From Streptomyces rishiriensis (GTDB taxonomy: Bacteria > Actinomycetota > Actinomycetes > Streptomycetales > Streptomycetaceae), in contig NZ_JAUSWV010000002.1 of NCBI RefSeq assembly GCF_030815485.1, positions 2,852,001 to 2,916,000 on the forward strand: a stretch of 64,000 nucleotides of DNA. The letters are read 5' to 3'. Under the pieces are notes generated by a model. It saw only the letters and a list, made by a program, of their open reading frames with translations. It was not told the DNA's origin and made no database searches. The position numbers and the translations under genes were made by a program. Positions 17,883 to 26,144 of the stretch are shown in pieces. Every line of letters starts with the position of its first letter. Within the stretch, counting starts at the first letter, position 1.

Positions 17883-18039
17883 GGTGCTCTCTTCATAACG
17901 ACGACGGGCGACGAAGCGAGATGCTTCCAGAGAAGACTTCAGGGTACCGGCGGGGACTCCCCCTCGACCAAATCGGATCCCTGCCCAGACCCTTACCCAG
18001 CCGTTACCAGGCCTTGTTGACAACGGTTTCCATATTTGT

Positions 18040-18054
18040 TGAAAATGACTGTCA
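18040..18054. promoter_or_regulatory. Zur box overlapping the znuA start
   Basis: TGAAAATGACTGTCA (18040-18054) is a 7-1-7 imperfect inverted repeat close to the actinobacterial Zur consensus (TGAAAATCATTTTCA type). It lies at the start of the zinc uptake operon, with a second AT-rich related stretch (TTGACAACGGTTTCC) about 25 bases upstream that may hold the -35 element. Confidence 0.75.
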
Positions 18055-19013
18055 TGAACGTACGACGACGCCTCATATCCGGCACCGCGGTCGCGGCGGC
18101 CACCGCCCTCGGCCTCTGCACCCTCTCCGCCTGCACCTCCGACAGCGCGGCCGCGGCCAACACGGACAAGTTCGACGTCGTCGCGTCGTTCTACCCGATG
18201 GCCTTCCTCGCCGAGCGGATAGGCGGGGACCATGTGAACGTCACGAGCCTCACCACGCCCGGGCAGGAGCCGCACGACCTGGAGATCAGCGCCCAGCAGA
18301 CCGCCGCGCTCCAGAGTTCCGACGCGGTGCTCTACCTCAAGGACCTCCAGCCCTCCGTCGACCAGGCGGTGGCCCAGTCCGAGATCAAGACCAAGATCGA
18401 CGCCGCCTCCCTCACCACGCTGGAGAAGCACGGCAACGAGGTCGGCGGCCACGCGGCCGAGCACGACGACCACGAGAACGAGGAGTCGTCCGGCCTCGAT
18501 CCGCACATCTGGCTGGACCCGGTGCGCTACTCCCAGGTCGCCCAGGGCGTCGGCAAGGCCTTCGAGAAGGCCGACCCGGACCACGCGGCCGACTACAGGA
18601 CCAACACCGCGGCCCTCGTGAAGAAGCTCGACGCCCTGAACACGCGGTTCAAGGACGGGCTGGCGAACACCAGGACCAAGGTCTTCGTCACCACGCACGC
18701 CGCCTTCGGCTACCTCGCCGAGCGCTACGGCCTGACCGAGGAGGCCATCAACGGCCTCGACCCCGAGTCGGAGCCCAGCGCCGCCCGCGTGAAGGAGCTT
18801 GAGAAGATGGCCCGGGCGGACGGCGTCACGACCGTGTTCTACGAGACGCTCGTCAGCGACAAGACCGCGAAGACCATCGCCTCCGACGCGAACCTCGAGA
18901 CCGACGTCCTCGACCCGATCGAGGGCATCACGAAGAAGTCCCGGGGCACGGACTACTTCTCGGTCCAGGAAGCGAACCTCGAGGCGCTGAAGAAAGCCCT
19001 GGGAACGAAGTGA
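18054..19013 (+). CDS. znuA: Zinc ABC transporter substrate-binding lipoprotein
   Basis: A 319-residue lipoprotein with a signal peptide ending in the lipobox LSAC near residue 25. It is a cluster A-I (ZnuA/TroA) solute-binding protein: [29 protein letters not shown] with a metal His, a His/Asp/Glu-rich loop ([12 protein letters not shown]), [18 protein letters not shown] with the second His and [13 protein letters not shown] with the third; FYETLVSDK and TDVLDPIEG finish the site. The start may be leaderless: ATG at 18054 overlaps the Zur box, with ATG at 18045 as an alternative. First gene of znuA-znuC-znuB. Confidence 0.93.
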   Translation: MNVRRRLISGTAVAAATALGLCTLSACTSDSAAAANTDKFDVVASFYPMAFLAERIGGDHVNVTSLTTPGQEPHDLEISAQQTAALQSSDAVLYLKDLQPSVDQAVAQSEIKTKIDAASLTTLEKHGNEVGGHAAEHDDHENEESSGLDPHIWLDPVRYSQVAQGVGKAFEKADPDHAADYRTNTAALVKKLDALNTRFKDGLANTRTKVFVTTHAAFGYLAERYGLTEEAINGLDPESEPSAARVKELEKMARADGVTTVFYETLVSDKTAKTIASDANLETDVLDPIEGITKKSRGTDYFSVQEANLEALKKALGTK

Positions 19014-19041
19014 ATCTCCAGTGATCTCAACGGAGGGCGTC

Positions 19042-19818
19042 ATGGACGCGAAGGCCGAGCCCGTCATCTCGCTGCGCGGGGTCCGCGCGGAGCTGGGCTC
19101 CCGGCCCGTCCTGCGGGGCGTCGACCTCACCGTGCGGCACGGTGAGGTCGTCGCCCTGCTCGGCGCGAACGGCTCGGGCAAGTCGACCGCCGTACGCGCC
19201 GTGATCGGGCAGGTCCCGGTCAGCGCCGGCGAGGTCGAGCTGTTCGGCACGCCGCGCCGCCGGTTCCGGGACTGGGCTCGGGTCGGATACGTCCCGCAGC
19301 GCACGACGGCCGCCGGCGGGGTTCCGGCCACGGTGACGGAGGTCGTCTCCTCGGGCCGGCTCTCCCGCACCCGCTTCGGCGTCTTCCGCAAGGCCGACCG
19401 GGAGGCCGTCCGGCACGCCCTGGACCTCGTGGGCATGGCCGACCGGGCCAGGGACAACGTCGACGCCCTGTCCGGCGGCCAGCACCAGCGCGTGCTCATC
19501 GCCCGCGCGCTGGCCTGCGAACCCGAGCTGCTGATCATGGACGAGCCGATGGCCGGCGTCGACCTGGCCAGCCAGGAGGTCCTGGCACGGACCCTGAAGG
19601 ACCAGGTCGCGGCCGGTACGACGGTCCTGCTGGTGCTGCACGAACTGGGCCCGCTGGAGCCCCTGATCGACCGGGCGGTCGTCCTGCGCGACGGCTGCGT
19701 CCTGCACGACGGTCCGCCCCCGCGAGCCCTCGGCCAGCACGCCCTGCCCGGCCACGACCACGTACACCCGCACGCACCCGCGGGCGCCGAACCGATCCGC
19801 ACGGGACTGCTGAGCTGA
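19042..19818 (+). CDS. znuC: Zinc ABC transporter ATP-binding protein
   Basis: A 258-residue ABC ATPase. Walker A is GANGSGKST, the Q-loop follows GYVPQR, the signature is LSGGQHQR, Walker B is LLIMDEP and the switch His is in LLVLHELG. The His-rich C-terminus ([14 protein letters not shown]) may bind zinc. ATG at 19042 is set by CGGAGGG upstream. Its stop shares one base with the znuB start. Confidence 0.94.
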   Translation: MDAKAEPVISLRGVRAELGSRPVLRGVDLTVRHGEVVALLGANGSGKSTAVRAVIGQVPVSAGEVELFGTPRRRFRDWARVGYVPQRTTAAGGVPATVTEVVSSGRLSRTRFGVFRKADREAVRHALDLVGMADRARDNVDALSGGQHQRVLIARALACEPELLIMDEPMAGVDLASQEVLARTLKDQVAAGTTVLLVLHELGPLEPLIDRAVVLRDGCVLHDGPPPRALGQHALPGHDHVHPHAPAGAEPIRTGLLS

Positions 19819-20720
19819 TGGACTTCCTGAACTACGCCTTCATGCAGCGGGCGCTGCTGGCCGCCGTCCTGGTCGGCATCACGGCCCCCGCCGTCGGCAT
19901 CTACCTCGTCCAGCGCCGCCAGGCCCTCATGGGCGACGGCATCGGCCATGTCGCGATGACCGGCGTCGGCCTGGGCTTCCTGCTGTCCTGGTCCCCGGTG
20001 TGGATGGCCACCGCCGTCTCGGTCCTGGGCGCGGTGACCATGGAACTGATCCGCTGGTACGGAAAGACCCGCGGCGACATCGCCCTCGCCATGCTCTTCT
20101 ACGGCGGTATGGCCGGCGGCGTGATGTTCATCAACCTCGCGCCGGGCGGCTCGAACGCCAACCTGACCTCGTACCTGTTCGGATCGCTGTCGACCGTGTC
20201 CGAGTCGGACGTCACGGCCATCTGTCTGCTCGCGGCCTTCGTGGTCGTCGTCACCCTGGGGCTGCGCCGCCAGCTTTTCGCGGTCAGCCAGGACGAGGAG
20301 TTCGCCCGGGTCACCGGCCTGCCGGTGCGCGCGCTGAACCTGCTGACGGCGATCACGGCGGCGGTCACCGTGACGGTGGCGATGCGGGTGGTGGGCCTGC
20401 TGCTGGTTTCGGCCCTCATGGTGGTCCCGGTGGCCGCGGCCCAGCAGCTCAGCCGAAGCTTCGCCGCCACCTTCGCGATCGCGGTGGCGATCGGCGTGAC
20501 GGTGACCATCGGCGGCACGGTCACCTCGTACTACCAGGACGTCCCGCCCGGGGCGACGATCGTGCTGCTGACCATCGCCGCGTTCATCGCGCTGAGCGTG
20601 CTGGCCGCTCCGCTGGCCCGCCGCCGCGCCCGCGCGCTGGCGGCGGCGCATCCGGCCGGCGACCCGGCCGAGTGCGCGATTCCGGCCACCCGCGCGGCGG
20701 GGGACGAGGTCGGCGTCTGA
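19818..20720 (+). CDS. znuB: Zinc ABC transporter permease
   Basis: A 300-residue integral membrane protein of the ABC-3 family with about eight TM helices. It opens with [20 protein letters not shown], has the cytoplasmic coupling segment [33 protein letters not shown], and C-terminal [20 protein letters not shown]. It completes the Zur-regulated uptake operon and is followed after 59 bases by zur. Confidence 0.94.
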   Translation: MDFLNYAFMQRALLAAVLVGITAPAVGIYLVQRRQALMGDGIGHVAMTGVGLGFLLSWSPVWMATAVSVLGAVTMELIRWYGKTRGDIALAMLFYGGMAGGVMFINLAPGGSNANLTSYLFGSLSTVSESDVTAICLLAAFVVVVTLGLRRQLFAVSQDEEFARVTGLPVRALNLLTAITAAVTVTVAMRVVGLLLVSALMVVPVAAAQQLSRSFAATFAIAVAIGVTVTIGGTVTSYYQDVPPGATIVLLTIAAFIALSVLAAPLARRRARALAAAHPAGDPAECAIPATRAAGDEVGV

Positions 20721-20779
20721 CCGCGCACGGCCGGTGCTGGCACAATGGCCCGGCAAGCCGCAGACGTGAGGAGGCAACG

Positions 20780-21190
20780 GTGACAACCGCTGGACCGCCC
20801 GTGAAGGGCCGTTCCACCCGGCAGCGTGCCGCCGTGGCGGCCGCGCTCGACGAGGTCGACGAGTTCCGCAGCGCCCAGGACCTGCACGACATGCTCAAGC
20901 ACAAGGGCGACTCGGTGGGCCTGACCACGGTCTACCGCACCCTCCAGTCGCTCGCCGACGCGGGCGAGGTCGACGTCCTGCGCACCTCGGACGGCGAGTC
21001 GGTGTACCGCCGGTGCTCCACCGGCGAGCACCACCACCACCTCGTCTGCCGGGTCTGCGGCAAGGCCGTGGAGGTGGAGGGCCCGGCGGTGGAGAAGTGG
21101 GCCGAGGCGATCGCCGCGGAGCACGGCTACGTCAACGTGGCGCACACGGTGGAGATCTTCGGCACCTGTGCGGACTGCTCCTCGGGCTGA
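20780..21190 (+). CDS. zur: Zinc uptake regulator, Fur family
   Basis: A 136-residue metal-dependent repressor. The N-terminal winged helix ([20 protein letters not shown], then [20 protein letters not shown], then [12 protein letters not shown]) precedes a metal-sensing domain with [18 protein letters not shown] (His cluster and CxxC) and a closing CADC. GTG at 20780 follows GAGGAGG. It sits directly behind znuACB and is the expected repressor at the Zur box near 18040. Confidence 0.95.
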   Translation: MTTAGPPVKGRSTRQRAAVAAALDEVDEFRSAQDLHDMLKHKGDSVGLTTVYRTLQSLADAGEVDVLRTSDGESVYRRCSTGEHHHHLVCRVCGKAVEVEGPAVEKWAEAIAAEHGYVNVAHTVEIFGTCADCSSG

Positions 21191-21227
21191 ACGGTCGCGG
21201 GGCGGTGGCCGGGCGGCATGACCGGCC

Positions 21228-21320
21228 CTGGGGGCCGCGCCCCCAGTCCCTCCGGCCCGGAACGGGCCTTGTCCTCAAGCGCCGGACGGGCCGATCCACT
21301 CGGCCTCGTCCGCAGCACCT
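21228..21320. repeat. Streptomyces-type extragenic repeat with terminator hairpin after zur
   Basis: It begins with the hairpin CTGGGGGC (21228-21235) / GCCCCCAG (21239-21246) and continues into TGTCCTCAAGCGCCGGACGG (about 21271-21290). This pairing of a GGGGC-rich hairpin with a CTCAA-CGCCGGA block recurs between genes in Streptomyces genomes, as I recall. It probably also terminates zur and uppS transcripts. Confidence 0.65.
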
Positions 21321-21347
21321 CTCCGGCTGACGAAGCACCTCTCCGCG

Positions 21348-22199
21348 CTAGGAGGTGGCCTCCTGGTCCGAAGTCCTGCCCTCCATCGCCAGGAGTTCCT
21401 CGTTCGTGACCGCGCCGCCGAAACGGCGGTCCCGGGACGCGAACTCGACGCAGGCCCGCCACAGGTCACGGCGGTCGAAGTCGGGCCACAGCACGTCCTG
21501 GAAGACCAGCTCCGCGTACGCGCTCTGCCAGAGCAGGTAGTTGGAGGTGCGCTGCTCGCCGCTCGGCCGCAGGAACAGGTCGACGTCCGGCATGTCCGGG
21601 TAGTACAGGTACTTGGCGAGGGTCTTCTCGTTGACCTTCGACGGGTCGAGCCTGCCCGCCTTCACGTCCTCGGCGAGCGCCTGCGCCGCGTCCGCGATCT
21701 CCGCCCGGCCGCCGTAGTTCATGCAGAAGTACAGGGTGAGACGGTCGTTGTCCTTGGTCTGCTCCTGGGCGACCTGGAGCTCCTTGGCGACCGACTTCCA
21801 CAGCTTGGGCATCCGGCCGACCCAGCGCACCCGGATGCCGAGCTCGTCGAGCTGGTCGCGGGTCTTGCGGATGAAGTCGCGGTTGAAGTTCATCAGGAAG
21901 CGGACCTCGTCGGGCGAGCGCTTCCAGTTCTCGGTGGAGAAGGCGTACAGCGAGATGTTGCGCACGCCCATCTCGACCGCGCCCTGGAGCACGTCGAGGA
22001 CCTGCTCGGCGCCGACCTTGTGCCCCTCGGTGCGCGGCAGCCCGCGCTCCTTGGCCCAGCGGCCGTTGCCGTCCATGACGATCGCCACGTGCTCGGGGAC
22101 CAGCTCGCCCGGGAGCTTCGGCGGGCGCGCGCCGGACGGGTGCGGCTCCGGCGTCCTGTACTCGCGACGCTGCCGCCCCAGGAACCCGCGTACGACCAT
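21348..22199 (-). CDS. uppS: Isoprenyl (undecaprenyl/cis-prenyl) diphosphate synthase
   Basis: A 283-residue soluble cis-prenyltransferase making the lipid carrier for wall synthesis. HVAIVMDGNGRWAKERGLPR holds the catalytic Asp and diphosphate loop, GHKVGAEQVLDVL, LYAFSTENWKRSPDEVRFLM, CMNYGGRAEI and DLFLRPSGEQRTSNYLLWQS (substrate Arg/Ser) are all family motifs. It lies 40 bases after recO on the same strand and is probably cotranscribed with it. Confidence 0.95.
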   Translation of the reverse strand: MVVRGFLGRQRREYRTPEPHPSGARPPKLPGELVPEHVAIVMDGNGRWAKERGLPRTEGHKVGAEQVLDVLQGAVEMGVRNISLYAFSTENWKRSPDEVRFLMNFNRDFIRKTRDQLDELGIRVRWVGRMPKLWKSVAKELQVAQEQTKDNDRLTLYFCMNYGGRAEIADAAQALAEDVKAGRLDPSKVNEKTLAKYLYYPDMPDVDLFLRPSGEQRTSNYLLWQSAYAELVFQDVLWPDFDRRDLWRACVEFASRDRRFGGAVTNEELLAMEGRTSDQEATS

Positions 22200-22230
22200 G
22201 TGCCTCTCGTCTCCTTCGACTTTCGCCTTG

Positions 22231-22258
22231 CTTGTTTCTCTACGCTTGTTTCTCTACG
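22231..22258. repeat. Perfect 14-bp tandem duplication at the recO 3' end
   Basis: CTTGTTTCTCTACG occurs at 22231-22244 and 22245-22258 back to back. On the minus strand the upstream copy encodes the end of RecO (VEKQ) and the stop codon (22240-22242) lies at the start of the second copy. Confidence 0.9.
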
Positions 22259-22995
22259 TACCTGAGTGAGCGCAGCCCGCGCTCCAGGTGCCAGTGCAGA
22301 TAGGCGGACACCAGCCCGCTGCCCTCCCGGACGTACCGCGCCTCGCACGCGTCCGCCGTCTCCCAGTCTCCCGTGAGCAGCGCGCCCAGCAGGATCAGGG
22401 TCTGCGGCGAGGGTACGACGCTGCCGGCCACCCGGCAGTCGACGCAGACGGAGCCGCCGGCCGCGACGGAGAAGAAACGGTTGGGGCCCGGCATTCCGCA
22501 CCTGGCGCAGTCGCCGAAGCTGGGGGCGTAGCCGTTGACGGCCAGCGACCGCAGCAGGAACGCGTCGAGGACGAGGTGCGGGGCGTGCTCCGCGCGGGCC
22601 AGGGTGCGCAGCGCCCCGACGAGCAGCAGGTACTGCTGGACGGCCGGTTCGCCCTCGTGGTCGGTGAACCGCTCGGCGGTCTCCAGCATGGCCGTCCCGG
22701 CGGTGTAGCGGGCGTAGTCGGTCACGATCCCGCCGCCGTAGGGAGCGATGATCTCGCTCTGGGTGCACAGCGGCAGCCCGCGTCCGACCAGCTCGCTGCT
22801 GCCCCGCGCGAAGAACTGCACGTCGACGTGCGAGAACGGTTCGAGGCGGGCTCCGAACTTCGACTTCGTCCGCCGGACCCCCCGCGCCACGGCCCGCACC
22901 CGGCCGTGCCCGCGCGTCAGCAGCGTGATGATGCGGTCGGCCTCGCCGAGCTTCTGGGTCCGTAGGACGATGCCGTCGTCCCGGAAGAGACTCAT
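22240..22995 (-). CDS. recO: DNA repair protein RecO
   Basis: A 251-residue recombination mediator that helps load RecA at gaps with RecR. It has the N-terminal OB fold (MSLFRDDGIVLRTQKLGEAD, then RIITLLTRGHGRVRAVARGV), a helical middle and a CxxC...CxxC zinc site (CARC ... CVDC). The length fits the family. Its start codon overlaps the stop of a 35-residue upstream frame whose first codons copy those of recO, and its end is tandemly duplicated. It is followed by uppS. Confidence 0.94.
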   Translation of the reverse strand: MSLFRDDGIVLRTQKLGEADRIITLLTRGHGRVRAVARGVRRTKSKFGARLEPFSHVDVQFFARGSSELVGRGLPLCTQSEIIAPYGGGIVTDYARYTAGTAMLETAERFTDHEGEPAVQQYLLLVGALRTLARAEHAPHLVLDAFLLRSLAVNGYAPSFGDCARCGMPGPNRFFSVAAGGSVCVDCRVAGSVVPSPQTLILLGALLTGDWETADACEARYVREGSGLVSAYLHWHLERGLRSLRYVEKQA

Positions 22996-23099
22996 CGGGC
23001 ACCGCCGGGGACGGCCTGCCGGGGGTGCGGCACGCCGCGGTCCGCCGCACCCGGCTGCCGGGTGGGGGGTGCGATGCCGTCGTCGCGGAACAGGCTCAT
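22992..23099 (-). CDS. 35-residue upstream frame duplicating the recO N-terminus
   Basis: The frame opens MSLFRDDGIAPPTRQ and closes with a TGA that overlaps the recO ATG (ATGA). Its first 28 bases (23072-23099) match the first 28 of recO (22968-22995) at 25 positions. After residue 9 the sequence diverges completely into Pro/Arg/Gly-rich residues. It may be a translated leader that couples to recO or a non-functional relic of a duplication. Confidence 0.45.
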   Translation of the reverse strand: MSLFRDDGIAPPTRQPGAADRGVPHPRQAVPGGAR

Positions 23100-23144
23100 G
23101 CGCCCATTCTCGCCTACGCCGGAGGAGCGGTGTGCCCGCCCGCC

Positions 23145-24155
23145 GTGATCCTCCGGAACGGCCCGCGCGACCAGGGGCGGCGCAACCAGCGGGGGCGAAG
23201 AGACGTCCGTGACGGAGGAGACCCTGATCCTCGACGGACGGAGAGAACGATCTCGAGCTCGCGCCTTTCCCCCCTTCCTGCCACCTCCGCGGCCTCCCGC
23301 CGCACCCTGCTGACGGCCGGCGCCGCCACCACGGCCGTCCTGCTCGCCGCGGGCCCCGCCGGAGCCGCCGGCGACCCGGTCACCGCCCGCCTGCGCGAGC
23401 TCGAGACCGGACACGGCGCCCGGCTCGGCGTGTTCGCGTACAACGTCCGCACGCGGCGGTCGGTCCGCCACCGCGCCGACGAACTCTTCCCGGTCTGCTC
23501 GCTGTTCAAGCCGCTGGCGGTGGCCGCCGTCCTGCGGGACCTGCCCGGGAAGACGCTGGACCGCCGCGTTTTCTGGACGGCGGCGGACGTGGTGGAGAAC
23601 TCCCCCGTCACCCAGGAGCATGTGGCCGACGGCCTGACGATCGCCGAGTTGTCCGCCGCGGCCATCCAGCGCAGCGACAACACGGCCGGCAACCTGCTCC
23701 TGCGCGAGCTGGGCGGTCCCGCCGCGGTCACCCGCTTCGCCCGCTCCGTCGGCGACCGGGTCACCCGCCTCGACCGCTGGGAGCCTGAGCTCAACTCGGC
23801 CGAACCGGACCGGGTCACGGACACCACCAGCCCGGCCGCGATCGGCCGTACCTACGCCCGTCTCGTTCTCGGCGACGCGCTGGCCGCCGGCGACCGCCGA
23901 CGCCTGACCGACTGGATGCTGTCCACGATCACCAGCGCCAACCGGTTCCGTGCCGGACTCCCCCCGACCTGGACGGTCGCCGACAAGACCGGCGGCGGCT
24001 GGTACGGCGCGAACAACGACGCCGGGATCGCCTGGACCCCGGACGGCGCCCCCGTCGTCCTGGTGGTCCAGCTCACCAAGCCGGCCAGGGACGCCGCCTA
24101 CGACCACGAACTGATCGTGGAAACGGCGGGGGTGCTGGCGAAGGCCCTGGGGTAG
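23145..24155 (+). CDS. Class A beta-lactamase-like serine hydrolase with Tat signal
   Basis: The mature part has all class A landmarks in order: nucleophile motif SLFK (in FPVCSLFKPLAVAAVL), SDN (IQRSDNTAGNLLLREL), Omega-loop E-x-E-L-N (RWEPELNSAEPD) and KTG (VADKTGGGWYGANNDAGI). A twin-arginine signal (SRRTLLTAGAATTAVLLAAG, ending PAGAAG) directs export. The start is unclear: the nearest in-frame canonical codons are GTG at 23145 and 23130, which leave about 45 extra residues before the RR motif, while a good ribosome-binding sequence (GGAGAG) precedes only an ATC near 23250. Natural role may be beta-lactam hydrolysis. Confidence 0.85.
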   Translation: MILRNGPRDQGRRNQRGRRDVRDGGDPDPRRTERTISSSRLSPLPATSAASRRTLLTAGAATTAVLLAAGPAGAAGDPVTARLRELETGHGARLGVFAYNVRTRRSVRHRADELFPVCSLFKPLAVAAVLRDLPGKTLDRRVFWTAADVVENSPVTQEHVADGLTIAELSAAAIQRSDNTAGNLLLRELGGPAAVTRFARSVGDRVTRLDRWEPELNSAEPDRVTDTTSPAAIGRTYARLVLGDALAAGDRRRLTDWMLSTITSANRFRAGLPPTWTVADKTGGGWYGANNDAGIAWTPDGAPVVLVVQLTKPARDAAYDHELIVETAGVLAKALG

Positions 24156-24158
24156 GGC

Positions 24159-25127
24159 CTACGCCCCCTCGGGCCTGAGCCGGACGCTGTCCGGGACGCC
24201 GTTCGGGGAGGTGCCCGGGGCGGCGGCCTCCCACAGCTGGTCGAACCGGCGGATGAGGGGCTGGACCTCGTCGGCCCGGGCGTTCACCGTCGTCGAGGTG
24301 TTCACACTCAGCTGGTCGGCGTGGATCTCGTACGACAGCACCCCGTCGAAGACGATGCAGTCGATCATCTTGCCGCGGCGCAGGTAGAGCGGGAGCGCCT
24401 CCAGGGCCAACACCCGGACCTGGATGCCCATCTCCCGCTGCTCCGCGCAGATGGGTTCCAGGGCCGCCAGCTCTTCGGGCCGCTTCACGATGAACAGGCG
24501 CCGGACCGAGATGCGCCGTTCCAGGATCGCCTCACGCTGGGCGGTCAGATAGCGTCCGGCCGGTTCGGTGTTCCAGAACCCGTCGTCGACGACGGTGGTG
24601 CTGATGGCGTCGATGCTCGTCCGCGCGCACTTGGTCAGGGTCAGCAGCCAGTCGTGGTTCTCGCCCGCGCACTCCGCGCTGAGGTTGGTGAAGTCCTCCA
24701 TCTGCGCGGCGAGACGGTCGATCTCCGCGTGCGCGAACCCGTGCAGGATCTCGGGGCCCATGGAGACGACCTTCGTGGCGTGCTCGGCGAGCCGGGGCAC
24801 CCCGTCGCCGCGCAGTTTCTCCACCTCGGTGAAGAGCTTCGTGGCCTCGCCTATGTCGGCGAACCGCTTGTCCACGGACTCCCTGAGATCGCCCAGCTGG
24901 CCGACGAAGGAGGCCAGGAACTGCACGATCAGTACGATGCCGCCGCACAGCACGGACAGCACGAGCTGCCACGGGCCGTCCTCCTCGGACGGTCCGACGA
25001 CATTGGTGAGCAGGTAGACGACGCCACCCGCCACCACGGTGATGAGGATCTTCTGCGTCACATGCCGGGCGCCGTCGCCGTCCCGGCTCCGGTCGCCCCT
25101 GACATACGAGTTCGTCGGTACGGACAC
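24159..25127 (-). CDS. Two-TM membrane protein of unknown function, last gene of the SCO2521-2525-type operon
   Basis: 322 residues with two hydrophobic segments near the N-terminus (ILITVVAGGVVYLLTNVV, ~25-43; LVLSVLCGGIVLIVQFLASF, ~55-75), a helical stretch and a cytoplasmic C-terminal domain (~140-290). That domain (including SIDAISTTVVDDGFWNTEPA, RRISVRRLFIVKRPEELAAL, DCIVFDGVLSYEI) loosely resembles PLD-like or DUF6879-like alpha/beta domains, but no HKD motif is present. GTG at 25127 follows a GGGGGGAG sequence. It trails the SCO2521-family gene by 50 bases, so it is probably cotranscribed and may tether the system to the membrane. Function unknown. Confidence 0.65.
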   Translation of the reverse strand: MSVPTNSYVRGDRSRDGDGARHVTQKILITVVAGGVVYLLTNVVGPSEEDGPWQLVLSVLCGGIVLIVQFLASFVGQLGDLRESVDKRFADIGEATKLFTEVEKLRGDGVPRLAEHATKVVSMGPEILHGFAHAEIDRLAAQMEDFTNLSAECAGENHDWLLTLTKCARTSIDAISTTVVDDGFWNTEPAGRYLTAQREAILERRISVRRLFIVKRPEELAALEPICAEQREMGIQVRVLALEALPLYLRRGKMIDCIVFDGVLSYEIHADQLSVNTSTTVNARADEVQPLIRRFDQLWEAAAPGTSPNGVPDSVRLRPEGA

Positions 25128-25177
25128 TCTCTTTCTCCCCCCGTCGGGATCCTGCGCGAGCAGATGTCGTGGTGCCG

Positions 25178-26143
25178 TCAGGACAGGGCCGGCACGTCGC
25201 CCCCGATGACGTTCCGCAGTGCCAGCTGGTCCCTGATCCGCTGGGCCATGGTGTTCCACTGCCTGCTGAAACCCGGGTGCCGCTCCAGCTCCTCCCAGGG
25301 CGGGCTCAGGGCCCGGTCCAGGCGCGCCTGCGGCATCCACAGGTGCAGCAGATGGTCGACGAGCGGACGCAGCACCTTCATCGCGGCCGCCTGGTTCTCG
25401 GAGCCGGGCGGCAGGCCGTCGAGCTTGTCCCCGACGGTCGTCAGCAGCCAGTCGTGCAGGGCGAGGTCCTCGCACAGCGTTGCCGCCGCCACGGATGTGG
25501 TCCCGCGCGGCAGCCGCAGTTCGACGATCCGCAGCCCCGAGCCGAGTTCGGTGAAGAGCGCCGACGCCGGCTCGCCGTCGTCGGCCGGCGCGGCGGTCCA
25601 GCGCAGGCTGGTGTCGGGCGTGGTGAGCGGCGCGTCGTGGTCCAGGAGGTCGTGCCGGCGGGAGATCCTCGCCAGCAGGCTCTCCGCGATCGAACCGACG
25701 TCCAGCCGGTCCTGCTGGTGTCCGGTCAGGAAGCCCTCGGTGACGGACTTCTCGGGCAGCCGGCCGACCGGGACCAGCAGGCCGGGCCTGACCAGGTAGT
25801 ACCCCCAGGGCCGGCGCCGGTCGGGCCCGGTGGCCGGGGCGGAGAAGTACGCCGTCGACTGGAGGACACGGCCCTCGACGAGACCCGCGTGCGCCGCCAC
25901 CGTGCCGACCGCGCGGACCTTGGCCCCGGTGGCGGTGGGCAGCCGGCAGTCGACGCCGGTGAGGACGTCCGGGGACAGGGCGTGCCGGTTGGGGCGCCGG
26001 GAGGTCCGGACGGGCTCGTCGGCGCGCAGCCGCAGCAGCCGCACGGCGGTCCGCTCGTCCACCGCCCTGCGGGTGGGCAGCAGACAGGTCCGCACCTCAC
26101 CGCAGGCGAGGACGGGACCGGAGGGCGTGCCCAGGCCGCTCAT
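25178..26143 (-). CDS. SCO2521-family protein (unknown function)
   Basis: 321 residues, soluble, no signal peptide. VLACGEVRTCLLPTRRAVDE opens it, then RPWGYYLVRPGLLVPVGRLP, LRIVELRLPRGTTSVAAATL, DLALHDWLLTTVGDKLDGLP and a C-terminal helical part ending LRNVIGGDVPALS. The family name comes from memory of NCBI naming for this S. coelicolor gene block. Its start lies one base after the stop of the SCO2522-type gene (TGACATG), so it is translated from the same message. No catalytic motif is evident. Confidence 0.75.
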   Translation of the reverse strand: MSGLGTPSGPVLACGEVRTCLLPTRRAVDERTAVRLLRLRADEPVRTSRRPNRHALSPDVLTGVDCRLPTATGAKVRAVGTVAAHAGLVEGRVLQSTAYFSAPATGPDRRRPWGYYLVRPGLLVPVGRLPEKSVTEGFLTGHQQDRLDVGSIAESLLARISRRHDLLDHDAPLTTPDTSLRWTAAPADDGEPASALFTELGSGLRIVELRLPRGTTSVAAATLCEDLALHDWLLTTVGDKLDGLPPGSENQAAAMKVLRPLVDHLLHLWMPQARLDRALSPPWEELERHPGFSRQWNTMAQRIRDQLALRNVIGGDVPALS

Positions 26144-26144
26144 G

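Noticed and set aside
16500..20786. A 1428-codon open frame on the minus strand across glyS, znuA, znuC and znuB
   Set aside because: Only the glyS part (16500-17882) has homology and normal codon use. The rest is antisense to the clear znu genes and is open only because of high GC.
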